Of a stretch of DNA of 23,898 bases, positions 7,520 through 14,966 are shown piece after piece. The number at the start of each line of letters is the position of its first letter. Position 1 is the first letter of the stretch. The DNA is taken from contig JAYEGJ010000145.1 in assembly GCA_034658975.1 (NCBI GenBank), forward strand, positions 1 through 23,898. Reading direction: 5' to 3'. Source of the stretch: SZUA-217 sp034658975. GTDB lineage: Bacteria > Actinomycetota > Acidimicrobiia > Spongiisociales > ZC4RG35. The translations under genes were made by a program, and so were the position numbers. Under the pieces are notes generated by a model that was not told the DNA's origin, did not search any database, and was given only the letters and a program-made list of their open reading frames with translations.

Positions 7520-8095
7520 CTATCTGGCTGTTCCAAATAGCAGCGACATCGCCTCGGCCCGAGTGGCCGGATTCGACTCCATCGTCCCGCGCACGGCGGA
7601 GGTGACCGTGAGCGCTCCGGGTTTCTTGACACCCCTCATTGCCATACAGAGGTGCTCGGCTTCGATGACAACAAGGACGCCCAACGGATTCAACCGATCA
7701 GTCAGACATTGGGCCACCTGTGCGGTGAGGCGCTCCTGCATCTGCGGACGACGGGCGAACCCCTCGACGAGACGTGCCAGCTTCGAGAGGCCGGTGACCC
7801 GCCCTTGCGGAAGGTAGGCGACGTGCGCCTGTCCGTGAAAGGGGACCAAGTGGTGCTCGCACATCGAGTAGAAGGGGATGTCCTTGACCATCACGATCTC
7901 TTGATAGTGCTCCTCCCCGAAGAAGGCATCCACCACCTCACCAGGGTCCTGATGGATGCCCTGAAACACCTCTCCGTAGAAACGCGCCACCCGTGACGGA
8001 GTTTCAGCGAGGCCCTCTCTATCAGGGTCTTCCCCCAATGCCTCGATGATTTCTCGTACCGCGATCTCAATTCTTGCCTGGTCTATCTGTCCCAT
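7520..8095 (-). CDS. folE: GTP cyclohydrolase I
   Basis: FolE converts GTP to 7,8-dihydroneopterin triphosphate, the first step of folate synthesis. The 191-residue protein is typical. The zinc ligands are visible as Cys79 and His82 in FYSMCEHHLVPF and Cys150 in AEHLCM. TPSRVARFY (32-40) and GLSKLARLVEGFARRPQMQERLT (102-124) are also family blocks. It is the first gene of the minus-strand fol operon, 63 bases before the phosphatase-like gene. No ribosome site is visible. A SigR-type promoter candidate (8106-8132) would give a leaderless or very short-leader mRNA. In many actinobacteria folE directly follows ftsH; here an opposite-strand module separates them. Confidence 0.97.
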   Translation of the reverse strand: MGQIDQARIEIAVREIIEALGEDPDREGLAETPSRVARFYGEVFQGIHQDPGEVVDAFFGEEHYQEIVMVKDIPFYSMCEHHLVPFHGQAHVAYLPQGRVTGLSKLARLVEGFARRPQMQERLTAQVAQCLTDRLNPLGVLVVIEAEHLCMAMRGVKKPGALTVTSAVRGTMESNPATRAEAMSLLFGTAR

Positions 8096-8105
8096 CGCCA
8101 GTTGA

Positions 8106-8132
8106 AACTACGTGGAATCACCCGGATATTCC
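8106..8132 (-). promoter_or_regulatory. SigR/SigH-type promoter candidate for folE
   Basis: On the minus strand GGAAT (8132-8128) is followed after 19 bases by GTT (8108-8106), ten bases before the folE ATG. The known SigR/SigH consensus is GGAAT-N18/19-GTT. A SigR-type gene is present at 15541. An eight-base match can arise by chance. GGAAT/ATTCC at 8114-8118 and 8128-8132 also form an inverted repeat. Confidence 0.4.
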
Positions 8133-8151
8133 GCGGATTACAGGAAATGGG

Positions 8152-8181
8152 TTGACAGCGACGCCATTGTGACGGTATGGT
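8152..8181 (+). promoter_or_regulatory. Housekeeping-type promoter of the RHH-DUF4097 module
   Basis: TTGACA (8152-8157) and TATGGT (8176-8181) are separated by 18 bases. The -35 is a perfect consensus. The predicted start near 8188 leaves a leader of about 50 bases before the ATG at 8238. The -10 is embedded in the phased repeats described next. Confidence 0.65.
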
Positions 8182-8212
8182 GACATCATATTGACATCAC
8201 TGCACCGTCACA
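8159..8212 (+). promoter_or_regulatory. Operator-like array: 11-bp-phased direct repeats plus inverted repeat
   Basis: TGACATCA occurs at 8181-8188 and again at 8192-8199, exactly 11 bases apart. A degenerate copy TGACGGTA lies a further 11 bases upstream (8170-8177), and a weaker one, CGACGCCA, another 11 upstream (8159-8166). The same stretch is bounded by the perfect inverted repeat TGTGACGGT (8168-8176) and ACCGTCACA (8204-8212). The array covers the -10 and start site. Tandem sites at one-turn spacing are the usual binding mode of ribbon-helix-helix repressors, and an RHH protein is encoded just downstream, so autoregulation is a reasonable inference. Confidence 0.6.
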
Positions 8213-8237
8213 GGTGCTGACTGGAAAGGAGACCGAA

Positions 8238-8318
8238 ATGTTGATCCACACAACCCCAGGCCAGATCCAGGCCATCATCGACCAGCGAATCCGCAACGGC
8301 ATGAGGCGGGGGGCATAA
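8238..8318 (+). CDS. 26-residue ORF upstream of the RHH gene
   Basis: A short ORF of 26 codons starts at an ATG with a strong AAAGGAGA ribosome site (about 8225-8232) and ends with TAA at 8316-8318. The GTG of the next gene follows with no gap. The peptide starts MLIHTTPGQIQAI and is basic at its end (RIRNGMRRGA); a short amphipathic helix is likely. No family is recognised. The ribosome site and exact abutment suggest real translation, either as a small protein or as a leader ORF that couples translation to the RHH gene. It was found by reading the leader and is too short for ordinary gene callers. Confidence 0.6.
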   Translation: MLIHTTPGQIQAIIDQRIRNGMRRGA

Positions 8319-8774
8319 GTGCAACTCGCCCATGCCATTTCTGGACTCGAGGCTGCGGTCGAGAATCAGCTGCGTGTAGCCGGTCCAGAGGCCTCTGAGA
8401 TCGGCGCGCAGCTGATGTCGGCCCTCCAACCGGCAATCCGTCAAACCCTCATGGACGTCGTCGCGATGGCCGCCACCGAGGTCTCGAGCCAGCTTCCAAA
8501 CCAAAAAGTAGAAGTCCGGCTCGTCGACGGTGACCCCGAGCTGGCGGTTCGCACCGACGGCGACACCATCCCCTCTCCCCCACCGCCTACCGGCGCAGAC
8601 GAGGACGAAGCTCGAATCACGATCCGCCTTCCCGGTTATCTGAAGGAGCTCATCTCCGAGGCCGCGTCCACCGAGGGCGATTCGGTCAACACCTTTGTCG
8701 TGGACACCCTTCGCTCCCAAGCGCAAACCAAGGAGGGTGGAGCCACCAAATATCGAGGAACTATCGAACTGTGA
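8319..8774 (+). CDS. Ribbon-helix-helix (HicB-like) protein paired with DUF4097
   Basis: The N-terminal half of this 151-residue protein (1-70) is helical with a short strand (KVEVRLVDGDPELAV, 63-77), followed by a Pro-rich acidic linker (82-97). The C-terminal part is a ribbon-helix-helix unit: strand ARITIRLP (98-105), helix GYLKELISEAASTEG, turn, helix SVNTFVVDTLRSQA (122-135). Related proteins in actinobacteria are often called HicB-family antitoxins and are found directly upstream of DUF4097 genes; there is no HicA toxin here. The GTG start abuts the TAA of the 26-codon ORF, with a purine-rich AGGCGGGGGG run just before. Its stop overlaps the next start (GTGA, 8771-8774). It probably represses its own promoter through the phased repeats. 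Confidence 0.85.
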   Translation: MQLAHAISGLEAAVENQLRVAGPEASEIGAQLMSALQPAIRQTLMDVVAMAATEVSSQLPNQKVEVRLVDGDPELAVRTDGDTIPSPPPPTGADEDEARITIRLPGYLKELISEAASTEGDSVNTFVVDTLRSQAQTKEGGATKYRGTIEL

Positions 8775-9523
8775 TCAATGAAGTTTTCCAGGTCGGCAGC
8801 GATGCCGAGGTCGACGTGCACACTCACTCCGGGCGCGTCGAAGTGAAGACCGGGTCGCAAGACACCATCTCGGTCGAGGTGGAGACGCGCGACCCGGGTT
8901 TCATCGTGGAGAAGCGAGGCGACCTGATCTTTGTTTCCTCCGACAAGAACACCGGTTGGTTGTCCCGCGGATCCGCCTATGTGTCGATCGTCGTGCCTGA
9001 ATCGACCGACGTGTCGATCGCCACTGCATCCGCGCGGACGGAGTGTCGCGGCCAACTCGGCCGGGTAGAGGTGAAGACGGCTTCCGGAAACGTCGAAGTC
9101 GAGGCCGCCGAAAGTCTCACGATCAAAACGGCCAGCGCCAAGGCCGACATCGGAACCGTATCCGGAGATGTCCGGGTCAACACCGCGTCTGGAGATATCA
9201 CAGTCGAGGTCAGCCGGGGAAAGGCAGCCTTTTCATCTGCCTCCGGTGACATCCGGGTGGAAGAGAGTTCGGGTGTTTTCAGTGCTTCAACGGCGTCGGG
9301 CAACATTCGGATCAACCGTTTCTCGGGATCGAGCGCTTCCTTCAAATCGATGTCTGGGACGGCCACCATCGGAATCCCCGCGGGGACGAAGCTCGACCTC
9401 GACGCCACGATTCTCTCGGGAAAGCTCAAGCTGCCGAAGGCGGCTGCCGGCCCACCAGTCGACCATCAGATGTCAGTGCGAGCCAAGATCGTCTCGGGCG
9501 ACCTGGTGATCAAGAGGCTCTGA
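8771..9523 (+). CDS. DUF4097 beta-strand-repeat protein
   Basis: The 250-residue protein is built of short repeating beta units with a recurring TASG(N/D) or SG(D/T) turn, e.g. VKTASGNVEVEAAESLTIKT and VNTASGDITVEV. This is the pattern of the DUF4097 right-handed beta-helix family, sometimes labelled putative adhesin. There is no signal peptide or membrane segment, so it is likely cytoplasmic, unlike true adhesins. It is translationally coupled to the RHH gene by a GTGA overlap at 8771-8774. It ends 23 bases before the convergent ftsH stop. Function unknown; constant pairing with an RHH protein in related bacteria suggests one regulatory or structural unit. Confidence 0.88.
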   Translation: MINEVFQVGSDAEVDVHTHSGRVEVKTGSQDTISVEVETRDPGFIVEKRGDLIFVSSDKNTGWLSRGSAYVSIVVPESTDVSIATASARTECRGQLGRVEVKTASGNVEVEAAESLTIKTASAKADIGTVSGDVRVNTASGDITVEVSRGKAAFSSASGDIRVEESSGVFSASTASGNIRINRFSGSSASFKSMSGTATIGIPAGTKLDLDATILSGKLKLPKAAAGPPVDHQMSVRAKIVSGDLVIKRL

Positions 9524-9546
9524 GACCAGTACCCGGTGCAAGGGAA

Positions 9547-11547
9547 TCAGGCCTCCGCGGTTCTCCCACCGGTGTGAGGAATCTTGCGATCGAGCTGCAG
9601 CGACTCCGTCACCTCATCGGGTTCCTCCTCGGAAACATCCGATGCGGCAGCGATCAGATCTTCGTGAACCTGAGGAAGCACAGGATTCTCCGGGTACCTG
9701 ATCCGGAGCGACCCCTTCTTGTCGTGCTCCCATTTGGGAACATCGTGGAACAGTCTGGCGACATCTTCTCGACCGACGGTCTCGCTCTCCAGCAGTGCCA
9801 CGACCATGCGCTCCATCGCATCGGAGTGTCGATCGAGGATTGTCGTCGCCTCTTCGTGCGCTGCCGTGATGAGCTTGCGGACCTCTGAGTCGATGAATGC
9901 CGCCACCTGATCGGAGTAATCCTGCTGACGGGCGTAGTCGCGCCCAAGGAAGACCTCGGAAGAGGGCCTGCCATATTGCATCGGACCCAGCTCGTCGCTC
10001 ATGCCGTATTCCATAACCATGCGGCGGGCGATCTCAGTCGCCTTCTCGATGTCATTGGAGGCACCCGTTGTGGGATCGGCGTAAATCAACTCCTCGGCCG
10101 TTCTGCCGCCGAGCAACATGGCCAACTGATCGACCAACTCCGATCTCCTCGAGAGATACTTGTCGTGGGTCGGCAGCGCCAGAGTGTGGCCCAGCGAACG
10201 TCCCCGAGCCATGATCGTGACCTTGTGGACGGGGTCCGCATTGGGCAGTGCATATCCGACAAGGGCATGACCCGTCTCGTGATAGGCGATGACCTTTCGC
10301 TCGTCTTCGGTCATCACCTTCGACTTCCGCTCAGGTCCGGCGATGACGCGATCGATTGCCTCTTCGAGTTCGAGCATCGTGATCAGTTTGTTGCGGCGCC
10401 GGGCCGCAAGGAGAGCCGCCTCGTTGATCAGGTTGGCCAGGTCTGCACCCGTGAAACCGGGGGTCCTCCGAGCCAACACAGCAAGATCTATCTCCTCGGC
10501 GAGGGGCTTGCCCTTCGAATGGACCTCGAGGATTGCTTCACGGCCCTCGATGTCCGGGGCGTCCACGACAATCTGCCGGTCGAATCGGCCGGGACGGAGA
10601 AGCGCCGGGTCGAGAATGTCGGGACGGTTCGTCGCCGCCATCACGATCACCCCGCTGTTCCCTTCGAAGCCGTCCAACTCGACGAGGAGCTGGTTCAGAG
10701 TCTGCTCTCTCTCGTCGTGACCTCCGCCGAGGCCGGCGCCACGATGGCGCCCGACGGCGTCGATCTCATCGATGAAGATGATCGCTGGTGCGGCCTGCTT
10801 GGCCTGTTCGAACAGGTCGCGGACGCGGGCGGCACCAACACCGACGAACATCTCGACGAAGTCGGAACCGGCAATCGACATAAACGGGACTCCGGCTTCG
10901 CCGGCAACCGCCTTGGCCAGAAGTGTCTTACCGGTGCCCGGAGGTCCGAACAACAGGACACCCTTGGGGATCTTGGCCCCCATTTGCCGGTAGCGGTCCG
11001 GGTTTCCCAGGAAGTCCTTGATTTCCTCGAGTTCCTCTTTGGCCTCCAGAAGACCCGCCACGTCGTCGAAGGTGACCTTCGGCGACTCTTTGCCGACCAG
11101 CTTGGCCTTCGACTTCCCGAACTGCATGACCCGGTTTCCGCCACCTTGCATCTGCATGAAGATGAAGACCATGAATCCGAGAAGGAACAGCCACGGCAGG
11201 AAACTGATGAGCAGCTCGAAGAATCCGGCCGGTTCCTCGTCGTACGACCAGGCGGTATTAGATCGCTCCAGCGTCGCCGTTAATTCCTGTTCAAAGCCCT
11301 CGCCATAGCTGGCAATGTGGTCGTAGGTGGCATCATCGCCTGTCGTGCTGTCGAGCCTGCCCTGGGCCTTGAGAGAGCGACGGAGCAAGACGACCTCGGA
11401 GTAATCCTCCGCTTCGATCTGCTCCACGAACTCAGAGATCGAGATCTCCTCAGGCCCTGTCGCCTGGTCGAACCACCACGAGAAAAGGATGGCCACGAGG
11501 ATGATCGACATCCCGTAGATGACCAGCGTGCGCAGAGTGCGATTCAC
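9547..11547 (-). CDS. ftsH: FtsH, membrane-anchored AAA+ zinc metalloprotease
   Basis: FtsH degrades misfolded membrane proteins and short-lived regulators at the inner membrane. The 666-residue protein has TM1 at about 7-25, an extracytoplasmic segment, and TM2 at about 110-131. The AAA+ module follows with GPPGTGKT (201-208), IIFIDEIDAVGR (256-267) and the SRH RPGRFDRQI (318-326). The protease domain has HETGH (423-427) and the third zinc ligand Asp499 in ASNDIEKAT. The C-terminal tail (about 620-666) is acidic and unstructured. The GTG start has a TTGAGG site nearby. It is the last gene of the minus-strand sigR-to-ftsH run but may also have its own promoter (11581-11609). Confidence 0.97.
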   Translation of the reverse strand: MNRTLRTLVIYGMSIILVAILFSWWFDQATGPEEISISEFVEQIEAEDYSEVVLLRRSLKAQGRLDSTTGDDATYDHIASYGEGFEQELTATLERSNTAWSYDEEPAGFFELLISFLPWLFLLGFMVFIFMQMQGGGNRVMQFGKSKAKLVGKESPKVTFDDVAGLLEAKEELEEIKDFLGNPDRYRQMGAKIPKGVLLFGPPGTGKTLLAKAVAGEAGVPFMSIAGSDFVEMFVGVGAARVRDLFEQAKQAAPAIIFIDEIDAVGRHRGAGLGGGHDEREQTLNQLLVELDGFEGNSGVIVMAATNRPDILDPALLRPGRFDRQIVVDAPDIEGREAILEVHSKGKPLAEEIDLAVLARRTPGFTGADLANLINEAALLAARRRNKLITMLELEEAIDRVIAGPERKSKVMTEDERKVIAYHETGHALVGYALPNADPVHKVTIMARGRSLGHTLALPTHDKYLSRRSELVDQLAMLLGGRTAEELIYADPTTGASNDIEKATEIARRMVMEYGMSDELGPMQYGRPSSEVFLGRDYARQQDYSDQVAAFIDSEVRKLITAAHEEATTILDRHSDAMERMVVALLESETVGREDVARLFHDVPKWEHDKKGSLRIRYPENPVLPQVHEDLIAAASDVSEEEPDEVTESLQLDRKIPHTGGRTAEA

Positions 11548-11580
11548 AAAAACCTCAAAGTGGGGGGTGGTAGGCCCCTA

Positions 11581-11609
11581 ATGGTACGTCGGTGGGGCAG
11601 ATAATCGAA
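11581..11609 (-). promoter_or_regulatory. Promoter candidate for ftsH
   Basis: On the minus strand TTCGAT (11609-11604) and TACCAT (11586-11581) are 17 bases apart, in the 72-base gap between hpt and ftsH. This would give a leader of about 27 bases. The same -10 hexamer, TACCAT, precedes the tRNA-Thr gene. Confidence 0.4.
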
Positions 11610-11619
11610 CCCCGAGCCT

Positions 11620-12141
11620 TCAGGATTCTTCGCCCATCACCCCAATGTAGGGAAGGTTGCGATACTTCCCGGCGTAGTCGAGCCCATACCCGACGACGAA
11701 CTCGGGACCGATGGGGAACGCCACATACTTGATATCGATGGGCACCCGCTGGATCCCCTCCTTATGGAGCAGGGTCGCTATCTCCAGGGATTCGGGCCGG
11801 CGAACCCGAAGGCTCTTGAGCAGATAATTGAGGGTGAGCCCCGAATCGATGATGTCTTCGACGATGAGGACGTGGCGTCCCTCGATCTCTTCGTCGAGGT
11901 CTTTGAGAATCCGGACCACTCCCGACGTTTGGGTGGAGGCGCCGTAGGAGGAAACTGCCATGAAATCGATCTCACAGGTGAGGTCGAGGTGCCGCGCCAG
12001 ATCTGCCATGACCATGAAGGCGCCGCGAAGCACGGCGACGAGAAGAATCTCCTGGCCCTTGTAGTCCTCAGAGATCTGCTTGCCGAGCTCGGCGAGCCGG
12101 GCATCGATCTGTTCGGCAGTTATCAGCGGCTTGATATTCAT
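11620..12141 (-). CDS. hpt: Hypoxanthine(-guanine) phosphoribosyltransferase
   Basis: Hpt salvages hypoxanthine and guanine to IMP and GMP using PRPP. The 173-residue protein has the PRPP-binding motif VLIVEDIIDSGLTL at 91-104, the LRGAF loop (38-42), the flexible loop SSYGASTQTSG (64-74), and the purine-contacting FVVGYGLDY (148-156). The start ATG shares ATGA (12138-12141) with the tilS stop, the classical tilS-hpt coupling. Confidence 0.96.
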   Translation of the reverse strand: MNIKPLITAEQIDARLAELGKQISEDYKGQEILLVAVLRGAFMVMADLARHLDLTCEIDFMAVSSYGASTQTSGVVRILKDLDEEIEGRHVLIVEDIIDSGLTLNYLLKSLRVRRPESLEIATLLHKEGIQRVPIDIKYVAFPIGPEFVVGYGLDYAGKYRNLPYIGVMGEES

Positions 12142-13355
12142 CCAGGTACCTCAGTGGCGCGAACAGAAAGGTAGCCGACAGACCCCGGCTCGTACCAAGC
12201 CGCAGGGTGTCTCTTGATTCCCGGTTCCCAAGCTTTCTCTCCGGCGGCCGAAACAACCCCACTCTGATCGACGGTCAGCTCGGTGTCGATAGGGAAGACT
12301 GCCTGCCACTTACTGAGCGGGGCGACGTGGCACACCCGATCGAATCGAGCCACGTCGAATTCGAACCTTGCCTGTCGGTGACGCCCCGGGGTGAGAGTCA
12401 CGACTCTGTTATCGGCCTCGCCCGGATCGGAGTCGATCACAAGTTGGGCCCCGCTCTGGACAACGACGACCCTCCCTTCCAACTGCTGCGTCTCGCTGGT
12501 GCCCTCTGCGACGCTCCAAAGCTGGTCCACGCGCTCGGCAGTAACACCGCCCGGGCCGAGGGCGTGTACCAGCATCGTCTTGAGAACGCGGTCGCCCACG
12601 GGTTCCGGAACAGACACGAGGTCGCCCACGGCGACGCCAACGCTGCCCGATTCCCGAGTAAGGGGAACCTGCGCCGCAAGGGTGTCGAGGTAATCGTTGT
12701 CGGTGGCGAGGTTGGAGGCCATCCGCGCCACCGAGTCGGAGAAGCGGGGATTCAACTCGGAGAGCATCGGGATGATGCGCGACCTGACGACGTTCCTCGT
12801 GAGGCTCATGTCGTCGTTCATCGGATCATCAAAGAAGGGGAGGCCGGCCAAGGTGGCCAGCTCCCTGGTTTCGGACCGTGTGATGGAGAGCATTGGCCGA
12901 TAGACGTTGTGTGGCCGGTGGTAGGGAATCCCGGCAAGACCCCGGGAGCCGGTCCCACGAATGAGGTTGAACACGACCGTCTCGACATCGTCGTCAAGGG
13001 TATGTGCCGTGAGCAACGATTCGCCGGCAACGGTCGCCCCGGCGAACTCCAAGTAGCGGGCCCTCCGCGCCTGCCCTTCCGGCGAGGCACCACTCGGAAC
13101 CTCGATGCTCCGCACCTCTAGAGACAGGTCGAGCGTATCCGCAACGTCGGCCGCAGCCTTCTCCATCATCGGCGAGTTGGGCAGTCCATGGTTGATGTGG
13201 ATCGCTCTCACCTCTCGATCTAGCTCGATGCACAGATAGGCCAGCGTTGCGGAATCGGCGCCCCCGGAAAGCCCGACTGCCAAGGGCCCATCCGGAAGAT
13301 GAAGCCGGTCGAGTGACGAGGCGACGAGATCGTCTAGGCGACGCGTTCGAGCCAT
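12138..13355 (-). CDS. tilS: tRNA(Ile)-lysidine synthetase
   Basis: TilS modifies C34 of the tRNA-Ile CAU anticodon to lysidine, so that it reads AUA; it is an essential step. The 405-residue protein has the N-type PP-loop SGGADS (30-35), HTLDDDVETVVFNLIRGTGSRGLAGIP at about 117-143 and RNVVRSRIIPML near 190, all family blocks. A C-terminal substrate domain extends to KRHPAAWYEPG. The ATG lies inside the end of the metalloprotease gene (22-base overlap). No separate ribosome site is obvious, suggesting coupling. Compared with many actinobacterial TilS proteins of about 320 residues, this one keeps a longer C-terminus. Confidence 0.95.
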   Translation of the reverse strand: MARTRRLDDLVASSLDRLHLPDGPLAVGLSGGADSATLAYLCIELDREVRAIHINHGLPNSPMMEKAAADVADTLDLSLEVRSIEVPSGASPEGQARRARYLEFAGATVAGESLLTAHTLDDDVETVVFNLIRGTGSRGLAGIPYHRPHNVYRPMLSITRSETRELATLAGLPFFDDPMNDDMSLTRNVVRSRIIPMLSELNPRFSDSVARMASNLATDNDYLDTLAAQVPLTRESGSVGVAVGDLVSVPEPVGDRVLKTMLVHALGPGGVTAERVDQLWSVAEGTSETQQLEGRVVVVQSGAQLVIDSDPGEADNRVVTLTPGRHRQARFEFDVARFDRVCHVAPLSKWQAVFPIDTELTVDQSGVVSAAGEKAWEPGIKRHPAAWYEPGSVGYLSVRATEVPG

Positions 13356-14377
13356 GAGCGCGGGTTCTCGATCTCCTCCAGCGTCGGGAGGCTGCTCGCA
13401 CCGCGGAACGCCAGGCTCACGGTTTCCCAGCCGGATTCCTCTTCCACGATGTGGATGAAGCGTTCACCCATCTGATACTGCTTCAGCTTCATCTCGAGAC
13501 CGGTGAGGCGGAAGAACTGGGCGGTCCGCTTGTCCTGGCGGCGACCCTTCAACACGCGACTCATTCGGAGCTGTGACTTGAGATGCTCGGCTCCGAGCCG
13601 GTCCATGACCACGTGCCCGTGGCCCTCGAGAAGGGACATGAGAGCCTGGACCTTGTCGACCACGGCGTTCTGCTCAGGCGAAGCGAACAACCCGAATAGT
13701 CCCCGCTCGTCAACCAAAGGCTTACCGGACGCTCTGCGATCGCTGAGTTCCTCGATCACCCGGCTCATTCGACCTGCTTCAGGAGCGGACTGCTCAACGA
13801 GCTCGTTGACGAGACTTAAAAAATAGTCCCGCATCCAAGGAATGCCCTGGAATTGGGCACGGTGGGTCATCTCGTGGAGGGCGACCCAGAACCTGAACTC
13901 GCTCGGGCGAAACTGATGGGTCCGCTCCATTTGGAGGATGTTGGGACCGACATACGCCACATGGTCTCCGCTTTCGCCCGACGGAAGAACCAGCTCGTAT
14001 TGACCAAGGACCTTCCTGGACAGGAAACCGAGCACAGTGGCTGTTTCGGCTTGCATCAGCACCCCCGCCATGGACGCGGCGCCTTGGCTGGCCGAACCCG
14101 AATCACGCAAGCGCTCCTCGAGTTGACGACGCGCCGGCTCGATGAGATGGGAGAAGGTGGCGACGTTGCGCTCAACCCACTCGGTCCGCCCGATCACGGC
14201 CGTATCGGGAGATCCAGGAAGATTCAGGCCGGTCGCCTCGGGCACGATCTTCGACACCTCGACGGTGATTCCCTCCATCTCCGTCTGAAGCGCGGCGCCG
14301 TGATAGGTCTCAGCGAGGGGGTAGGTGCCGGCGATTCTTCCGACGAGACGGCCCGAGCCGGGCCTCGAAGAAGTCAC
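13334..14377 (-). CDS. DUF2342 zinc-metalloprotease-like protein
   Basis: The 347-residue protein belongs to the actinobacterial family annotated as zinc-dependent metalloprotease / coenzyme F420 biosynthesis-associated protein. The zinc motif HEMTH lies at 168-172, and the conserved LLEGHGHVVMD block (249-259, with Glu251, His253 and His255) follows. AYVGPNILQ (141-149) is also family-typical. No signal peptide or membrane segment is visible, so it is cytoplasmic. Neighbourhood with tilS and hpt is the rule for the family, but its substrate is unknown and a role in F420 metabolism is unproven. The GTG start shares GTGA (14374-14377) with the upstream stop. Confidence 0.9.
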   Translation of the reverse strand: MTSSRPGSGRLVGRIAGTYPLAETYHGAALQTEMEGITVEVSKIVPEATGLNLPGSPDTAVIGRTEWVERNVATFSHLIEPARRQLEERLRDSGSASQGAASMAGVLMQAETATVLGFLSRKVLGQYELVLPSGESGDHVAYVGPNILQMERTHQFRPSEFRFWVALHEMTHRAQFQGIPWMRDYFLSLVNELVEQSAPEAGRMSRVIEELSDRRASGKPLVDERGLFGLFASPEQNAVVDKVQALMSLLEGHGHVVMDRLGAEHLKSQLRMSRVLKGRRQDKRTAQFFRLTGLEMKLKQYQMGERFIHIVEEESGWETVSLAFRGASSLPTLEEIENPRSWLERVA

Positions 14378-14682
14378 TCCTCGACGGTGCGGTACCGATT
14401 GCGAACGACGCTGGTGAAGTACCGGATCGACGTCAGCACGACCACGACCACGACCAAAACCAGGGTCACGGGCACAAGGTACCGATAGGTCCAGTCTGCA
14501 ACAACCTCGGCCTCGGCTTCTTCAGGAATCGGAACCGCTGGTGTGAGATCGCTCTCCGACGTCACCTCGGCCTCGGTGGTAGCGGCCTCTTCATCCTCCT
14601 GAGCTATGCCGGGAACGGCGAGGAGAGCGATGAAGACGCCGACCAAAATGAGCATGCCCGAGAGGCGACGAGAACGATTCAT
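14374..14682 (-). CDS. Small secreted and membrane-anchored protein of unknown function
   Basis: I chose the ATG at 14682 (MNRSRRLSG), which gives a clean signal peptide (basic start, hydrophobic 9-22, VPGIAQ at about 23-28). The longer frame from 14736 would add 18 residues and overlap the rsrA end. The 102-residue product then has an acidic Glu/Thr/Ala linker (29-60), one membrane helix (about 68-86, Val-rich) and a short basic tail (RYFTSVVRNRYRTVEE). Both ends may thus be membrane-associated. No family is recognised. It sits between rsrA (38-base gap) and the DUF2342 gene (4-base overlap). Confidence 0.75.
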   Translation of the reverse strand: MNRSRRLSGMLILVGVFIALLAVPGIAQEDEEAATTEAEVTSESDLTPAVPIPEEAEAEVVADWTYRYLVPVTLVLVVVVVVLTSIRYFTSVVRNRYRTVEE

Positions 14683-14720
14683 GGCGGCGCAGACTACAGA
14701 AGGGCTGAAGCCGTGGCGAA

Positions 14721-14966
14721 CTACTCCGGAGGACAATCTGCCTCGTCGGCGAGCGCCTCTTTCAGCTTACTCACAAAGGAATCCGGGACATCCTCGTTGA
14801 GCCGGGCTTTGACGACGGTGCGCAGACGGCCCTCGAAATCGAACGAGGCCTCACATCCCGGACACTCATCCAGGTGGGCCTTTATCTTCGCATTCGACGC
14901 GGTGTCCAACTCTGCATCCAGGTACGTATACAGATCGGTTAGGGCTTCGTCACACTCGCGGCTCAT
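14721..14966 (-). CDS. rsrA: RsrA-type zinc anti-sigma factor
   Basis: The 81-residue protein carries the ZAS signature: His31-x3-Cys35-x2-Cys38 in AHLDECPGC, with an additional N-terminal Cys5, and a helical C-terminus. RsrA-type proteins hold SigR inactive until disulfide stress oxidises the cysteines and releases zinc. Two residues before the C-terminal end another Cys appears (DCPPE). Length is slightly below S. coelicolor RsrA. The ATG shares ATGA (14963-14966) with the sigma factor stop, the standard arrangement for the pair. Redox sensing is inferred from the motif and neighbour. Confidence 0.92.
   Translation of the reverse strand: MSRECDEALTDLYTYLDAELDTASNAKIKAHLDECPGCEASFDFEGRLRTVVKARLNEDVPDSFVSKLKEALADEADCPPE

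Noticed and set aside
8319..9523. HicAB-type toxin-antitoxin system
   Set aside because: The RHH protein resembles HicB only in its C-terminal DNA-binding part; the partner is a DUF4097 beta-repeat protein, and no HicA-like toxin is encoded nearby.
9976..11283. 435-codon plus-strand open frame
   Set aside because: Antisense shadow of ftsH; no ribosome site and no domain.
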